Origin: Blastomonas sp.
Lineage (GTDB): Bacteria > Pseudomonadota > Alphaproteobacteria > Sphingomonadales > Sphingomonadaceae
Assembly: GCF_030373265.1 (NCBI RefSeq)
Contig: NZ_JAUCZC010000003.1
Coordinates: 152,986 to 216,985 of the forward strand
Direction: 5' to 3'
DNA length: 64,000 nucleotides
In this document: piece by piece, positions 55,909-64,000 of the stretch
How positions within the stretch are numbered: position 1 is the first letter of the stretch
Layout: the number at the start of each line of letters is the position of its first letter
Position numbers and translations under genes: made by a program
Notes under the pieces: model-generated
Told to the model about the DNA's origin: nothing
Seen by the model: only the letters and a program-made list of their open reading frames with translations
The model's database searches: none

Positions 55909-58841
55909 TGGCACGCGCCCCCAAACCGCCCAAATCCATCGATGCCCTCAAGCATGATGCCGCGTCGCGTCGGAACATTCCGACCGCAGAAATGGAAAGC
56001 TTCTTCCTGCGCGAGGAGGATCGTGCGCCCCGGCCACCCAAGGCCTACCCGCGCGAACGTCCGTTGGCCGAGGGTGAGGCACGCGAGCGGGCGGAGGAGC
56101 TTGATCCGCAGCTCATCTGGAACGGCGCGAAAATCCGCATCACCAAGGCGCAGATGGAGCAGCTAGCTGCAACCGGCGAGCTGGAGCTCGGTGATGCGCA
56201 GCTGGTGTGGCGCGGGAAGGATACACAGGACTGGTCGGACCTGATCGTCAACGTCCCACCGCTCTACATTCAGGAGAAAATCCATCCCAAGGCTATCATC
56301 GACGATCTGAAGCGGCGGGCGGCAATGAAGCGCGAAGCGGAGAGCGACGCTCCCGATATGTTCGCCGATTTCAACGGCATTGAGCCGGGTCAGCGCGCTG
56401 AGTTCTATCAGCACGACCAGCACTGGTCGAACCGAATGATTTTGGGCGACAGCCTTCAGGTCATGGCGAGCCTTGCCGAACGGGAAAGCCTGCGCGGTAA
56501 GGTGCAATGCATCTATTTCGACCCACCGTATGGGATCAAATTCAACAGCAACTGGCAGGTTTCGACGAGGTCAACGAAAGTCGAGGATGGGAAGCAAGCC
56601 GATATCAGTCGCGAACCGGAACAAGTGAAGGCGTTTCGCGATACTTGGAAGGACAGCATTCACTCCTACCTCGCCTATCTGCGTGATCGCCTAACGGTAG
56701 CGCGAGACCTACTGACTGATAGTGGCAGCATATTCGTGCAGATCGGGGACGAGAATGTACATCGTGTTAGGGCGCTTCTGGACGAAGTTTTCGGAGATCA
56801 GAACTTTTCGAGCCTGATATCTTATAAGACCTCGGTCGGGCTTGGCTCATCTGGGCTAGATAACACGGCAAATTTTATTGTATGGTACTTCAAAGATAAA
56901 TCAATCGGGAAAGTTCGGTCTTTGTTGCGAACTACAGTGCCTGGTGAAGAAGGCGCTTCTAGGTACAAAACTCTTAGAATGCTCGACTTAAGAGAGATGA
57001 AGGTTGCGGAAGATAATTCGAAAATTCCTTCTGGCGCACGATATTTCCGTGACCAAGGAATGACTTCTCGCACTGCGTCAAAAACGACAATTTTCGAATT
57101 CGAATACAATGGAAAGACGTATAGGCCTAATTCAGGAGGCTGGCGCACTTCTGAGCGTGGTATGGACCGAGTGAAGAAGTCTGATCGCTTTCTTCAGACA
57201 GGCAAAACACTGTCGTACCGCAAATACTATGACGATTTCAGTGCGATAGCGCTCGACAACGTGTGGTCCGACGTGAGCGGTGGGGTCACCAGTCGTTCAG
57301 ATCCAAAAGTTTACGTGGTTCAGACCGGAACGAGGGTGATCGAACGCTGCATATTGATGGCAACTGACCCAGGCGACCTTGTGCTCGACCCTACTTGCGG
57401 TTCGGGCTCAACTGCTTATGTTGCCGAACAATGGGGGCGGCGCTGGATCACCATGGATACCAGCCGCGTCGCGCTGGCTCTGGCGCGCACGCGGCTGATG
57501 ACCGCTCGCTATCCTTGGTATTTGCTAGCCGACAGTAAGGAAGGCCGTGCGAAAGAAGCTGCGCTCACCCAGCGCCCGCCAGCGGACACGCCCTTCCATC
57601 ACGATATTCGTCAGGGCTTTGTTTATGAGCGGGTGCCGCACATAACGCTGAAAAGCATAGCCAATAATCCTCTGATCGACGACATCTGGGACAAGTGGCA
57701 ACAGGTACTGGAGTCGCGCCGCGCCGAACTCAATCAGCTCGCGGGCAAAAACTGGCAAGAATGGGAAATCCCGCGCGATGCCGAGGCGGCCTGGTCGAGC
57801 AACATGGTCGGCGTCCACGCATCCTGGTGGGAAGCCCGCGTCGCTCGCCAAAAGGAAATCGACTCCAGCATCGCCGCGCGCGCTGATGTCGAGTATCTCT
57901 ACGATAAGCCCTATCAGGATACATCACGTGTCCGCGTGGCAGGGCCGTTCACCGTCGAAAGCCTCTCCCCCCACCGTGTCCTCCCCGCCAGCGAGGAGGA
58001 ACTGATCGAAGAGATCGATGCCGCCGAAGGCAGGCGCGTGAAGGACGACGATGCGCTCGCCAGCAACGACTTTGCCGCCATCGTGATCGATTACCTCAAG
58101 GCCGAAGGCGTCAAGCAGCAGGACAAGGGCGACCGCATCACCTTCGAAAGCCTCTTGCCTTGGCCCGGCAACTGGATCGGCGCTCAGGGAACCTTCATGG
58201 AGGGACCGGAAGGTAGCCAGGTGGAACGCCGCGCCGCGATCCTGATCGGCCCCGAGTTCGGCACCGTCGGCCGCGCCGACCTCGTCGCCGCCGCGCGCGA
58301 AGCCGCTGATGCCCGCTTCGATCTGGTCATCGCCTGTGCCTTCAACTTCGACGCGCATTCCAGCGAACTGGGCAGCCTCGGCAGCTTGCGCATCCTGAAA
58401 GCGCGCATCAACCCCGACATGCACATGTCCGGCGAGCTCAAGAACACCGGGCGCGGCAACATGTTCATCGTCTTCGGCGAACCCGACGTCGATATCCTCG
58501 ACGACGGCGGCGAGACGATCCGCGTGAAGGTCAACGGCGTGGACGTGTTCGACCCCAACACCGGCGACATCCGCAGCAACGACACCAAGGGCATCGCCGC
58601 CTGGTTCATCGACACCGACTACAACGAAGAAAGCTTCTTCGTACGCCACGCCTATTTCCTTGGCGCAAACGATCCCTATAAGTCTCTGAAAACAGCATTG
58701 AAGGCTGAAATCGACGAAGATGCGTGGGCGACTTTGTACTCGGACACATCCCGCCCGTTCGAGCGGCCCGCGAACCGGAAGATCGCGGTGAAGGTGATCA
58801 ACCACTTCGGCGACGAGGTGATGAAGGTGTTTGGGGTTTAG
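55908..58841 (+). CDS. site-specific DNA methyltransferase (type III Mod-like, beta class)
   Basis: A 977-residue N6-adenine/N4-cytosine methyltransferase. The catalytic motif DPPY (205-208) comes before the SAM motif DPTCGSGST (494-502), as in beta-class enzymes and type III Mod subunits. The region between them, about residues 260-480, is the target-recognition part and is lower in GC (40% at 56881-56940) than the rest. The C-terminal ~400 residues have no clear methyltransferase motif and resemble those fused in BPTD_3080-associated Mod proteins. The start at 55908 is preferred over 55869. Confidence 0.88.
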   Translation: MARAPKPPKSIDALKHDAASRRNIPTAEMESFFLREEDRAPRPPKAYPRERPLAEGEARERAEELDPQLIWNGAKIRITKAQMEQLAATGELELGDAQLVWRGKDTQDWSDLIVNVPPLYIQEKIHPKAIIDDLKRRAAMKREAESDAPDMFADFNGIEPGQRAEFYQHDQHWSNRMILGDSLQVMASLAERESLRGKVQCIYFDPPYGIKFNSNWQVSTRSTKVEDGKQADISREPEQVKAFRDTWKDSIHSYLAYLRDRLTVARDLLTDSGSIFVQIGDENVHRVRALLDEVFGDQNFSSLISYKTSVGLGSSGLDNTANFIVWYFKDKSIGKVRSLLRTTVPGEEGASRYKTLRMLDLREMKVAEDNSKIPSGARYFRDQGMTSRTASKTTIFEFEYNGKTYRPNSGGWRTSERGMDRVKKSDRFLQTGKTLSYRKYYDDFSAIALDNVWSDVSGGVTSRSDPKVYVVQTGTRVIERCILMATDPGDLVLDPTCGSGSTAYVAEQWGRRWITMDTSRVALALARTRLMTARYPWYLLADSKEGRAKEAALTQRPPADTPFHHDIRQGFVYERVPHITLKSIANNPLIDDIWDKWQQVLESRRAELNQLAGKNWQEWEIPRDAEAAWSSNMVGVHASWWEARVARQKEIDSSIAARADVEYLYDKPYQDTSRVRVAGPFTVESLSPHRVLPASEEELIEEIDAAEGRRVKDDDALASNDFAAIVIDYLKAEGVKQQDKGDRITFESLLPWPGNWIGAQGTFMEGPEGSQVERRAAILIGPEFGTVGRADLVAAAREAADARFDLVIACAFNFDAHSSELGSLGSLRILKARINPDMHMSGELKNTGRGNMFIVFGEPDVDILDDGGETIRVKVNGVDVFDPNTGDIRSNDTKGIAAWFIDTDYNEESFFVRHAYFLGANDPYKSLKTALKAEIDEDAWATLYSDTSRPFERPANRKIAVKVINHFGDEVMKVFGV

Positions 58842-58854
58842 GGGGAGAACTGCC

Positions 58855-60231
58855 GTGGCATCGACGCTGATTGCGCTACCGTTAAAATCGGGGGAGGCGT
58901 TTCTCCTCCGTACCCCGGACGAGAATGGGCGCGAATGGGTCATCCTTGTCGACGGTGGCAAGGCCTATGGCAAAGACAGTCGAGAACTCGCGAAGATCCT
59001 GGCGGATGTGAAACCCACGATTGACCGGATCGATGTTGTCATCTGCACCCATTCGGACGCGGACCACTCGCAGGGGCTCTGGTTTCTGGCGGACGATTGG
59101 TACGCGATGGGCCGCAAGATCGGGGAATTCTGGTTGCCGGGACGGTGGGCGAACGCAGTTCCTTCGATCCTGACTGATCCATCCGGTTTTGTCGCGAAAT
59201 TGCATTCTGGGGCAATTGAAGCCGCTTCCCAAATTGTGCGGGATACTGCCGAAGGCTTCAGCCTTTCACGCGAAAATCGCTATTTCAAGGCGAGCGCCAT
59301 GCTTGCCGACGGTGAGCTCGAAACGGCGGTTTCGCGGATCGACGATGTCGAGTATTTGCTCAAGATCGAAGCAGCCTTTGGCGAGCATAGTCTCGGACTT
59401 GGACTGACCGACATCGAAGCCGAGCAGCTGCGGGCGGATTTTGAGGAGACCGACACAGAGATCGACCTCCTCGAAACAGCCCTGAGCGACAAATCGGTAT
59501 ACCGTAGTTGGTTTGATCTACCCGGCGAGATATCATTTTCCCATTACCTGAAGATGGCTCCAGAAAGTCAGGTCGCGTTTGCCGAAGTTGCCGAGACAGC
59601 GAAGGCAATCCACAAGATTGCAACGTCTGCCCTGGTTAATAAAATCCGCGTCCGCTGGTTTGATTTTGGCGAGTACAAAAAGGACGAGGTGCCCTTCGGT
59701 GGCCTGCCCGGGTTGCTTGAACCATGCTGTGCGGTCGAGGTGGCGCCATCGCGTACAAAGGCGGCGAGGCTCACCAATCTGACACTTTTCCATAGCCTAC
59801 GCCTCACGCGTCAGAACGTTGAGTCGCTGGTTTTCTATCGCCCCGAAAGTGACCGGGAGCCCGCCGTATTGTTCCTCGGTGACTCGCGATTGGCGCATGG
59901 TGTCGAACGCCCTGAGAAGGATTTTCCGCGGCCGTTCGACAAGCCGGCCCGGAAAACGCTGATAACAGCCCCGCACCACGGATCGAGGAACAACGATCAC
60001 GCCTTTTCTGTGCTGACCGACTGGCTCGGCAACGATGAGCAGCTGTTTGTGCGCAATGGCGGGCAGACCGGCCAAACGCTTGATCAGTATCTCGCACGGA
60101 AGACCCGCCGCTGCGCTCAGTGCGTCCAATGCCACGGCAAGGAATGGAACCAGTGGGTTTCGGTTACCACCGATGGAAAAGACTGGCGGTGGCCGCCGAA
60201 TGCCAATGAATGTGGCACGCCCAGAACATGA
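58855..60231 (+). CDS. MBL-fold hydrolase of the restriction operon
   Basis: A 458-residue metallo-beta-lactamase-fold protein: ILVDGGK then CTHSDADHSQG (His66, Asp68, Asp70, His71) is the metal site, and VLFLGDSR and TAPHHGSRNND match the ComEC/Rec2-like branch. The middle has a long insertion (about 95-260). MBL proteins of this branch cut nucleic acids or act as phosphodiesterases. The start is GTG at 58855, with GGGGGAG eight bases upstream, similar to the restriction gene. C-terminal ~60 residues contain a possible zinc knuckle (RRCAQCVQCHGKEW). Its role in the system is unknown. Confidence 0.82.
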   Translation: MASTLIALPLKSGEAFLLRTPDENGREWVILVDGGKAYGKDSRELAKILADVKPTIDRIDVVICTHSDADHSQGLWFLADDWYAMGRKIGEFWLPGRWANAVPSILTDPSGFVAKLHSGAIEAASQIVRDTAEGFSLSRENRYFKASAMLADGELETAVSRIDDVEYLLKIEAAFGEHSLGLGLTDIEAEQLRADFEETDTEIDLLETALSDKSVYRSWFDLPGEISFSHYLKMAPESQVAFAEVAETAKAIHKIATSALVNKIRVRWFDFGEYKKDEVPFGGLPGLLEPCCAVEVAPSRTKAARLTNLTLFHSLRLTRQNVESLVFYRPESDREPAVLFLGDSRLAHGVERPEKDFPRPFDKPARKTLITAPHHGSRNNDHAFSVLTDWLGNDEQLFVRNGGQTGQTLDQYLARKTRRCAQCVQCHGKEWNQWVSVTTDGKDWRWPPNANECGTPRT

Positions 60232-62285
60232 ATTTTCTGATCGCCGATACCTTTACTGCCGCATTTAACCGTCTGTCTGGTCAGAATCAGAAGGCGGTCA
60301 AGGCGAGTGTGTTCGATCTGCAGATGGACCCCAGCGGGAACGGCCTGCAGCTCCATCGCATCGACAAATCTAAGGACGGCAATTTCTGGTCGGCGCGGGT
60401 CAATCGCGACGTTCGGCTGATCGTCCACAGAACGGCGGATTCGATACTGGTCGCCTATGTCGATCACCACGACAAAGCCTATGCTTGGGCCGAGCGTCGC
60501 CGCATCGAAGCGCACCCAACAACCGGGGCGATACAGATCGTCGAAGTCCGCGAAATGGTCGAGAACGTCTCGCCGCCCGCGACTTTCGACTTCGTGTTTC
60601 CTGAACCTGACAAGGCAAAGAAAGACGACGCCCCTCAGTTGTTTGCTTCGCTCGACGAAGACGCGTTTCTGTCAATCGGCGTGCCAACCGATTGGCTTGC
60701 CGACGTTCGTGCGGCAACCGAAGAAGGGTTCTTTACCCTCGCCGATCATTTGCCTGCCGAAGCTAGCGAAGCGCTGCTGGAGTATGCGGCAAGCGGCAAG
60801 TTGCCCGTCCCGGCAGTGAAGATACCCGCTGATCCCTACGCCCATCCCGATGCGCTTCGCCGCATCCGCCCGATCGCTGACCAAGAGGAACTGGCACAGG
60901 CGCTGGCCTACCCTTGGGAGAAGTGGGGTGTCTTTCTCCACCCTTCACAGCGCGATATCGTAGAACGCAGCTTTTTTGGGCCAGCGCGTGTAGCCGGTTC
61001 AGCCGGCACCGGCAAAACAGTGGTCGCGCTCCACCGCGCGGTGCGGCTTGCGCGTGAGACCCCGGCAGCCAAGGTCCTACTCGCCACGTTCTCGCAGCAG
61101 TTGGCCGATGCGCTGCGCGTCAAGGTGTCCGTGCTGGCGCCCGACACCGGTTCGGTTGTACCGCGCATTACCACTGCGTCGTTCAAAACCATTGCCGATG
61201 AACTTCACCAACTTGAATATGGCGTGCGCCCGCGCATTGCCCCAGAAACTCTGTTGCGCGAACGAATCCTCGAAGCTGCGACTAAGGCAGATCTCAAAGG
61301 TTTTTCGGATCGCTTCCTGCTGTCCGAATGGACCAACGTGGTTGATGCATGGAGCATCGGCACGATGGACGAATACGTTGAGGTCGAGAGGATGGGCCGC
61401 AAGAGCAGGCTTGGCCCCAAGCAGCGCGAGCGGCTGTGGCCTATCTTTCAGGCGGTCCGCAATGCTTTGCAAGCAGAGCGCTACACGACCTGGCCTGCCG
61501 TCTTCACCGATCTCGCATCGCGATTGACCAAGAAATCCAACAAGCCTTTCGATCATATCGTGATCGACGAAGCCCAGGACCTTGGCCCGTCAGAACTGCG
61601 CTTCTTCGCAGCTATTGCCCCCGGTCATGCCGATGCGCTGTTTTTGGCTGGTGATCTTGGCCAAAGAATCTTTCAGCATCCCTATTCCTGGAAGGGACTG
61701 GGTGTAGATGTGCGCGGGCGGTCATTTACTCTCAAGGTCTGCTACAGGACGTCACAGCAAATCAGACGCTCGGCTGATCTTCTGTTACCGTCCGTACTGC
61801 GTGACGTGGACGGCAACGAAGACGAACGGCGAGGAACGATCTCGGTCTTTGAAGGACCGGAACCGATCGTACGGCGATACGCCACCACCGAAGATGAAAT
61901 CGCAGGTATTCGCGAATTTGTTGCTAGTGCGCTTCAAGATGGCATTGCCCTATCAGAGGTTGGCCTGTTCGTGCGGACATCGGCTCAAGTTGGGAGGGCC
62001 AAACGTGGACTTGAGGGCATCACCGGTAATGATGCCATCACGGTCAACATCATGCATCTTGCCAAGGGCCTCGAATTCCGGGCTGTTGCCGTTTTGGCTT
62101 GCGACGAAGGTATCCTGCCATTGGACGAGCGGGTCGCGGATGCTGCCGACGATGCCGAGCTGGACGACATTTACGAGACGGAGCGACGGTTGCTTTACGT
62201 GGCATGTACTCGCGCCCGAGATCGATTGATGGTCTCGGGGGTGAAACCAGCTTCGGAGTATCTGAACGATTTGAAGGGGCAGTAA
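60228..62285 (+). CDS. RelE/ParE-UvrD fusion helicase
   Basis: A 685-residue fusion. The N-terminal ~95 residues resemble RelE/ParE toxins (AFNRLSGQNQKAVKASVFDL, FWSARVNRDVRLIVHRTADSILVAYVDHHDKAY). A superfamily 1 helicase follows: Walker A GSAGTGKT (257-264), DEAQ (447-450), GDLGQRIF, HLAKGLEFRAVAVL and LLYVACTRARDRLMV. The start has an ATGA overlap with the MBL gene. It may unwind or degrade DNA cut by the nuclease; the toxin-like domain could target RNA or simply provide protein contact. Confidence 0.87.
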   Translation: MNFLIADTFTAAFNRLSGQNQKAVKASVFDLQMDPSGNGLQLHRIDKSKDGNFWSARVNRDVRLIVHRTADSILVAYVDHHDKAYAWAERRRIEAHPTTGAIQIVEVREMVENVSPPATFDFVFPEPDKAKKDDAPQLFASLDEDAFLSIGVPTDWLADVRAATEEGFFTLADHLPAEASEALLEYAASGKLPVPAVKIPADPYAHPDALRRIRPIADQEELAQALAYPWEKWGVFLHPSQRDIVERSFFGPARVAGSAGTGKTVVALHRAVRLARETPAAKVLLATFSQQLADALRVKVSVLAPDTGSVVPRITTASFKTIADELHQLEYGVRPRIAPETLLRERILEAATKADLKGFSDRFLLSEWTNVVDAWSIGTMDEYVEVERMGRKSRLGPKQRERLWPIFQAVRNALQAERYTTWPAVFTDLASRLTKKSNKPFDHIVIDEAQDLGPSELRFFAAIAPGHADALFLAGDLGQRIFQHPYSWKGLGVDVRGRSFTLKVCYRTSQQIRRSADLLLPSVLRDVDGNEDERRGTISVFEGPEPIVRRYATTEDEIAGIREFVASALQDGIALSEVGLFVRTSAQVGRAKRGLEGITGNDAITVNIMHLAKGLEFRAVAVLACDEGILPLDERVADAADDAELDDIYETERRLLYVACTRARDRLMVSGVKPASEYLNDLKGQ

Positions 62286-62453
62286 GGTGCTACCCTGCCG
62301 GGCAACCTGCTCTATCCGCTGGCGCGGACCGGGCCTGTAGTCCCTGCCCATCCGGGTGACGATCAGGAGCGGTTGGAAGCGGAGCGGGAATTTCTGGAGG
62401 ACGCGCGCTTTTCCGCGCTTCGCGCTCCCGAGGGCCCGGCGTTCCTGAGCTGA
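62286..62453 (+). pseudogene. decapitated 3' remnant in frame with the helicase stop
   Basis: Immediately after the helicase TAA the same frame stays open for 55 codons, ending TGA at 62451-62453. It reads like the C-terminal end of a protein (GNLLYPLARTGPVVPAHPGDD, then an acidic helix). No start codon or ribosome site is seen, so it probably marks the right junction where the cargo replaced the front of a resident gene. It would be read only by stop-codon read-through. Confidence 0.5.
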
Positions 62454-62767
62454 CCCGCAGGCGCTCTTGCCTCTCTCATTGCCGGACGCCCGCTGGCCCA
62501 CTTGGCCCGGGCGCAGGGCGTCCGGCGGCTTCGCGCCGTGCAAGGGCGCCGTTGTCTGTGCGGATCGCCGCTGCGATCCTTGAGGGGAACGCCAAGGGCT
62601 TTGCCCTCTCGTTCCCAAACCCCAATCGACACCTCCGTGTGGCGGGCTTCGCCCGCTGGCCCGCGCCAGGGCATTGATTGGGGTTTTCCCTCCCCCTCCC
62701 ATCCTCGCCGGAAGGCAGAGCCGCATGCCGCTTGACGGATGCGGCTTTGCCTGAAGGAGACTGGACC
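62454..62767. other. 314-base gene-free interval rich in inverted repeats
   Basis: No supported gene. It holds several inverted repeats: CCGGACGCCC/GGGCGTCCGG (62482-62491 and 62516-62525), AACCCCAATC/GATTGGGGTT (62618-62627 and 62676-62685) around a GCGGGC-TTC-GCCCGC hairpin, and GCCGCAT/ATGCGGC (62720-62726 and 62739-62745). This density suggests a transfer or replication origin, a regulatory leader or a terminator group of the mobile element. No known oriT was recognised. Confidence 0.5.
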
Positions 62768-62956
62768 ATGGGTGACCTGATCTTGAATTACCGCGCATGC
62801 GGGGCCGAGTGCCGCGAGGACTGGCTGCGCATGCTGGCGCATGACAATGGCTTGCCACTGATGGCGGTGCAGCAGCTGGCGGCCGAGCTGGGCGAGAGCG
62901 AGGATTTCGGCAAGCTGGTGCGGCTGTGCGAGTGTGGCGGGAGCCTTGCGTCATGA
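62768..62956 (+). CDS. small hypothetical mobile-element protein
   Basis: A 62-residue acidic protein with four cysteines ([10 protein letters not shown] early; LCECGG late) that could form a metal site. GAAGGAG lies upstream. Its stop overlaps the DUF3768 start by four bases, so both belong to one operon. Confidence 0.68.
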   Translation: MGDLILNYRACGAECREDWLRMLAHDNGLPLMAVQQLAAELGESEDFGKLVRLCECGGSLAS

Positions 62957-63336
62957 GCGGCGCCGTGCTGACTCGCGCCGAGCGGATTGCGCGGCTCAAT
63001 GATCTGGCGCGCCGCGCCATGGGGGTTTCCTGTGTGGTGGTGGCGACTGAGGGCATTCGGGCCTTGCCCGAAGCCGATCAGTCACGCCTGCGCGAATTGG
63101 TCGAGACCTTCGGTGCCTTCACGCCCGACAATGATCCTTATGGCGAGCGCGACTTTGGGGCGATCTATCAGGGGATGGACGGGGTCTGGTCGACCTCGCG
63201 GCCCGTCGATGCTGCGGTGACCGTGTTCTGGAAGATCGATGCCTATGACCGCGCGATGCGGTTTGGCAGCGAGGACCCCGCCGATCCCGCCCTGACCCGG
63301 CGGGTGCTGACCATCATGCTGGGGAGCGAGTATTGA
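62953..63336 (+). CDS. DUF3768-family protein
   Basis: A 127-residue protein with FTPDNDPYGERDFGAI and VTVFWKIDAYDRAMRFGSEDP, the DUF3768 signature. The family is found mainly on alphaproteobacterial plasmids and integrative conjugative elements. Function unknown. It supports a mobile-element backbone on the right side of the restriction cargo. Confidence 0.88.
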   Translation: MSGAVLTRAERIARLNDLARRAMGVSCVVVATEGIRALPEADQSRLRELVETFGAFTPDNDPYGERDFGAIYQGMDGVWSTSRPVDAAVTVFWKIDAYDRAMRFGSEDPADPALTRRVLTIMLGSEY

Positions 63337-63337
63337 T

Positions 63338-63745
63338 ATGGCTGCCCGCTTCCACACGGTGGAACCGTCGCGCCTCGCTTTCGGCGCGTGGTGCCACGCC
63401 AGCGAGAGACAATGCGGCGAGGGCGATATTCGTGCCAGCTACAGTGCTGACCGCATCGGCATGGGCCAGCCCATCCGCAAGCCATTCCGATTTGCCGGAA
63501 AGCTTTGGATCTGTGTTGGCACAGGTTGTTCAGGAGCCGAGGCCTACCTGCTCGTGCACCCATCTCTCTATGGCGGCACGGTGCGCACCTATCATGAACG
63601 GTGTCGCGATGGCGATCGCGCGCGCGCTGATCAGGCGGGGTTCTATGACGGCATCATCGTGTGTCACGCCGTGAGGGAACTTGTGATGGCCGGACCGCCT
63701 GTCATGTTCGTCGCAGGCGAGGAGGCGCAGCTGTCCCTGTTCTGA
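63338..63745 (+). CDS. hypothetical mobile-element protein
   Basis: A 135-residue protein with no recognised family, one base after the DUF3768 stop. It has several cysteines (WCHASERQCGEGD, CVGTGCSGAEAY) and ends AGEEAQLSLF, a short hydrophobic tail that could resemble a clamp-binding or degradation motif. It belongs to the same operon as the two genes before it. Confidence 0.65.
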   Translation: MAARFHTVEPSRLAFGAWCHASERQCGEGDIRASYSADRIGMGQPIRKPFRFAGKLWICVGTGCSGAEAYLLVHPSLYGGTVRTYHERCRDGDRARADQAGFYDGIIVCHAVRELVMAGPPVMFVAGEEAQLSLF

Positions 63746-63794
63746 TGGGAACATTGGATGGGGGTCTGCTGGCCAAGGCGCGCCGCCTGACACG

Positions 63795-64000
63795 TCAGGC
63801 GGCGCGGTAATCCACGAAGCAGTGCTCATTGTGCCAGTCGAGAAAGGCCGGTTCCGGATCGAACCGTGCCGCCGGGCGCAGTGTCGCCTTTTCAAATTGC
63901 TGGAAATAGTCGCGGGTCTCGCGGCTGCGGCTTTCGCGCAGCTGGCGCGAGACGTGGATGCGGCGCGCGCGGTCTACTGTAATCATTCCGCGATCGAACG
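63795..64000 (-). CDS. C-terminal part of a protein cut by the window edge, unidentified
   Basis: An open minus-strand frame from the right edge to a stop at 63795-63797. The visible 68 residues are basic with an internal methionine at 63986 that could also be the start. It includes RESRSRETRDYFQQFEKATL and a C-terminal DWHNEHCFVDYRAA. It converges on the DUF3768 operon. No family recognised. Confidence 0.45.
   Translation of the reverse strand, partial: FDRGMITVDRARRIHVSRQLRESRSRETRDYFQQFEKATLRPAARFDPEPAFLDWHNEHCFVDYRAA

Noticed and set aside
46401..62285. A CRISPR array or Cas genes in the island
   Set aside because: No regularly spaced direct repeats and no Cas motif were seen.
51972..62285. 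Assignment of the operon to BREX or DISARM
   Set aside because: There is no PglZ, BrxC or PglX set, nor DrmA/DrmB/DrmC; the methyltransferase and helicase order is that of type III-like systems.

Overview
The window looks like chromosome of an alphaproteobacterium of the Sphingomonadaceae (Sphingomonas, Sphingopyxis or Blastomonas type). The reasons are high GC, a FixK/FnrL-regulated cbb3 oxidase operon, TonB receptors, XrtA/PEP-CTERM polysaccharide regulators (PrsK, PrsR, PrsT), an ScfR/RamB-type regulator and intergenic repeats typical of sphingomonads. Assignment to a genus is not possible from this sequence alone.

Region 1 (1-13.3 kb) is a microaerobic respiration block. It holds an Fe-S CRP/FNR regulator, an OmpW-like protein divergent from ccoNOQP-ccoGHIS, a small secreted protein, a MASE1-PAS-GGDEF protein and hemN. 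FNR boxes precede ccoN (TTGATCAGGATCAA) and hemN (TTGACCCGTATCAA), so oxidase assembly, copper loading and anaerobic haem synthesis appear to be one regulon.

Region 2 (13.3-25.3 kb) is a catabolic cluster of unknown substrate. An isochorismatase-like amidohydrolase is followed on the minus strand by a CoA transferase, a hydantoinase/oxoprolinase A/B pair and an HMG-CoA-lyase-like enzyme. A GntR/FCD regulator divides these from a divergent operon with a racemase-fold protein lacking both usual cysteines, two SnoaL-like proteins and a TonB receptor. TTGTATACA(A/T) palindromes sit at both promoters and are the probable GntR operators.

Region 3 (25.3-46.3 kb) is mostly core: DUF423, a PLP cysteine-synthase-like enzyme, M3 peptidase, PrsT-PrsR-PrsK and the XrtA-associated glycosyltransferase, an ScfR/RamB-like regulator, a DUF3501/Fe-S/rubrerythrin oxidative-stress group, HU, a HerA-like ATPase, dihydroorotase, YgfZ and a TetR regulator.

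Region 4 (46.3-64 kb) is an accessory island that begins at a tRNA-Val(CAC). It carries an excisionase-like HTH protein and conjugative-element-like small genes. A cargo module follows: an MNT-HEPN protein, a degenerate nucleotidyltransferase coupled to an ECF sigma factor, then a tight five-gene operon. That operon encodes a type III-like restriction helicase-nuclease, a low-GC PD-(D/E)XK protein, a beta-class DNA methyltransferase, an MBL-fold hydrolase and a RelE/ParE-UvrD fusion helicase. I do not recognise it as a named defence system, and it is the best candidate in the window for a little-described one. Downstream, a decapitated reading frame and DUF3768-type genes suggest the cassette interrupted a mobile-element backbone that continues beyond the window.
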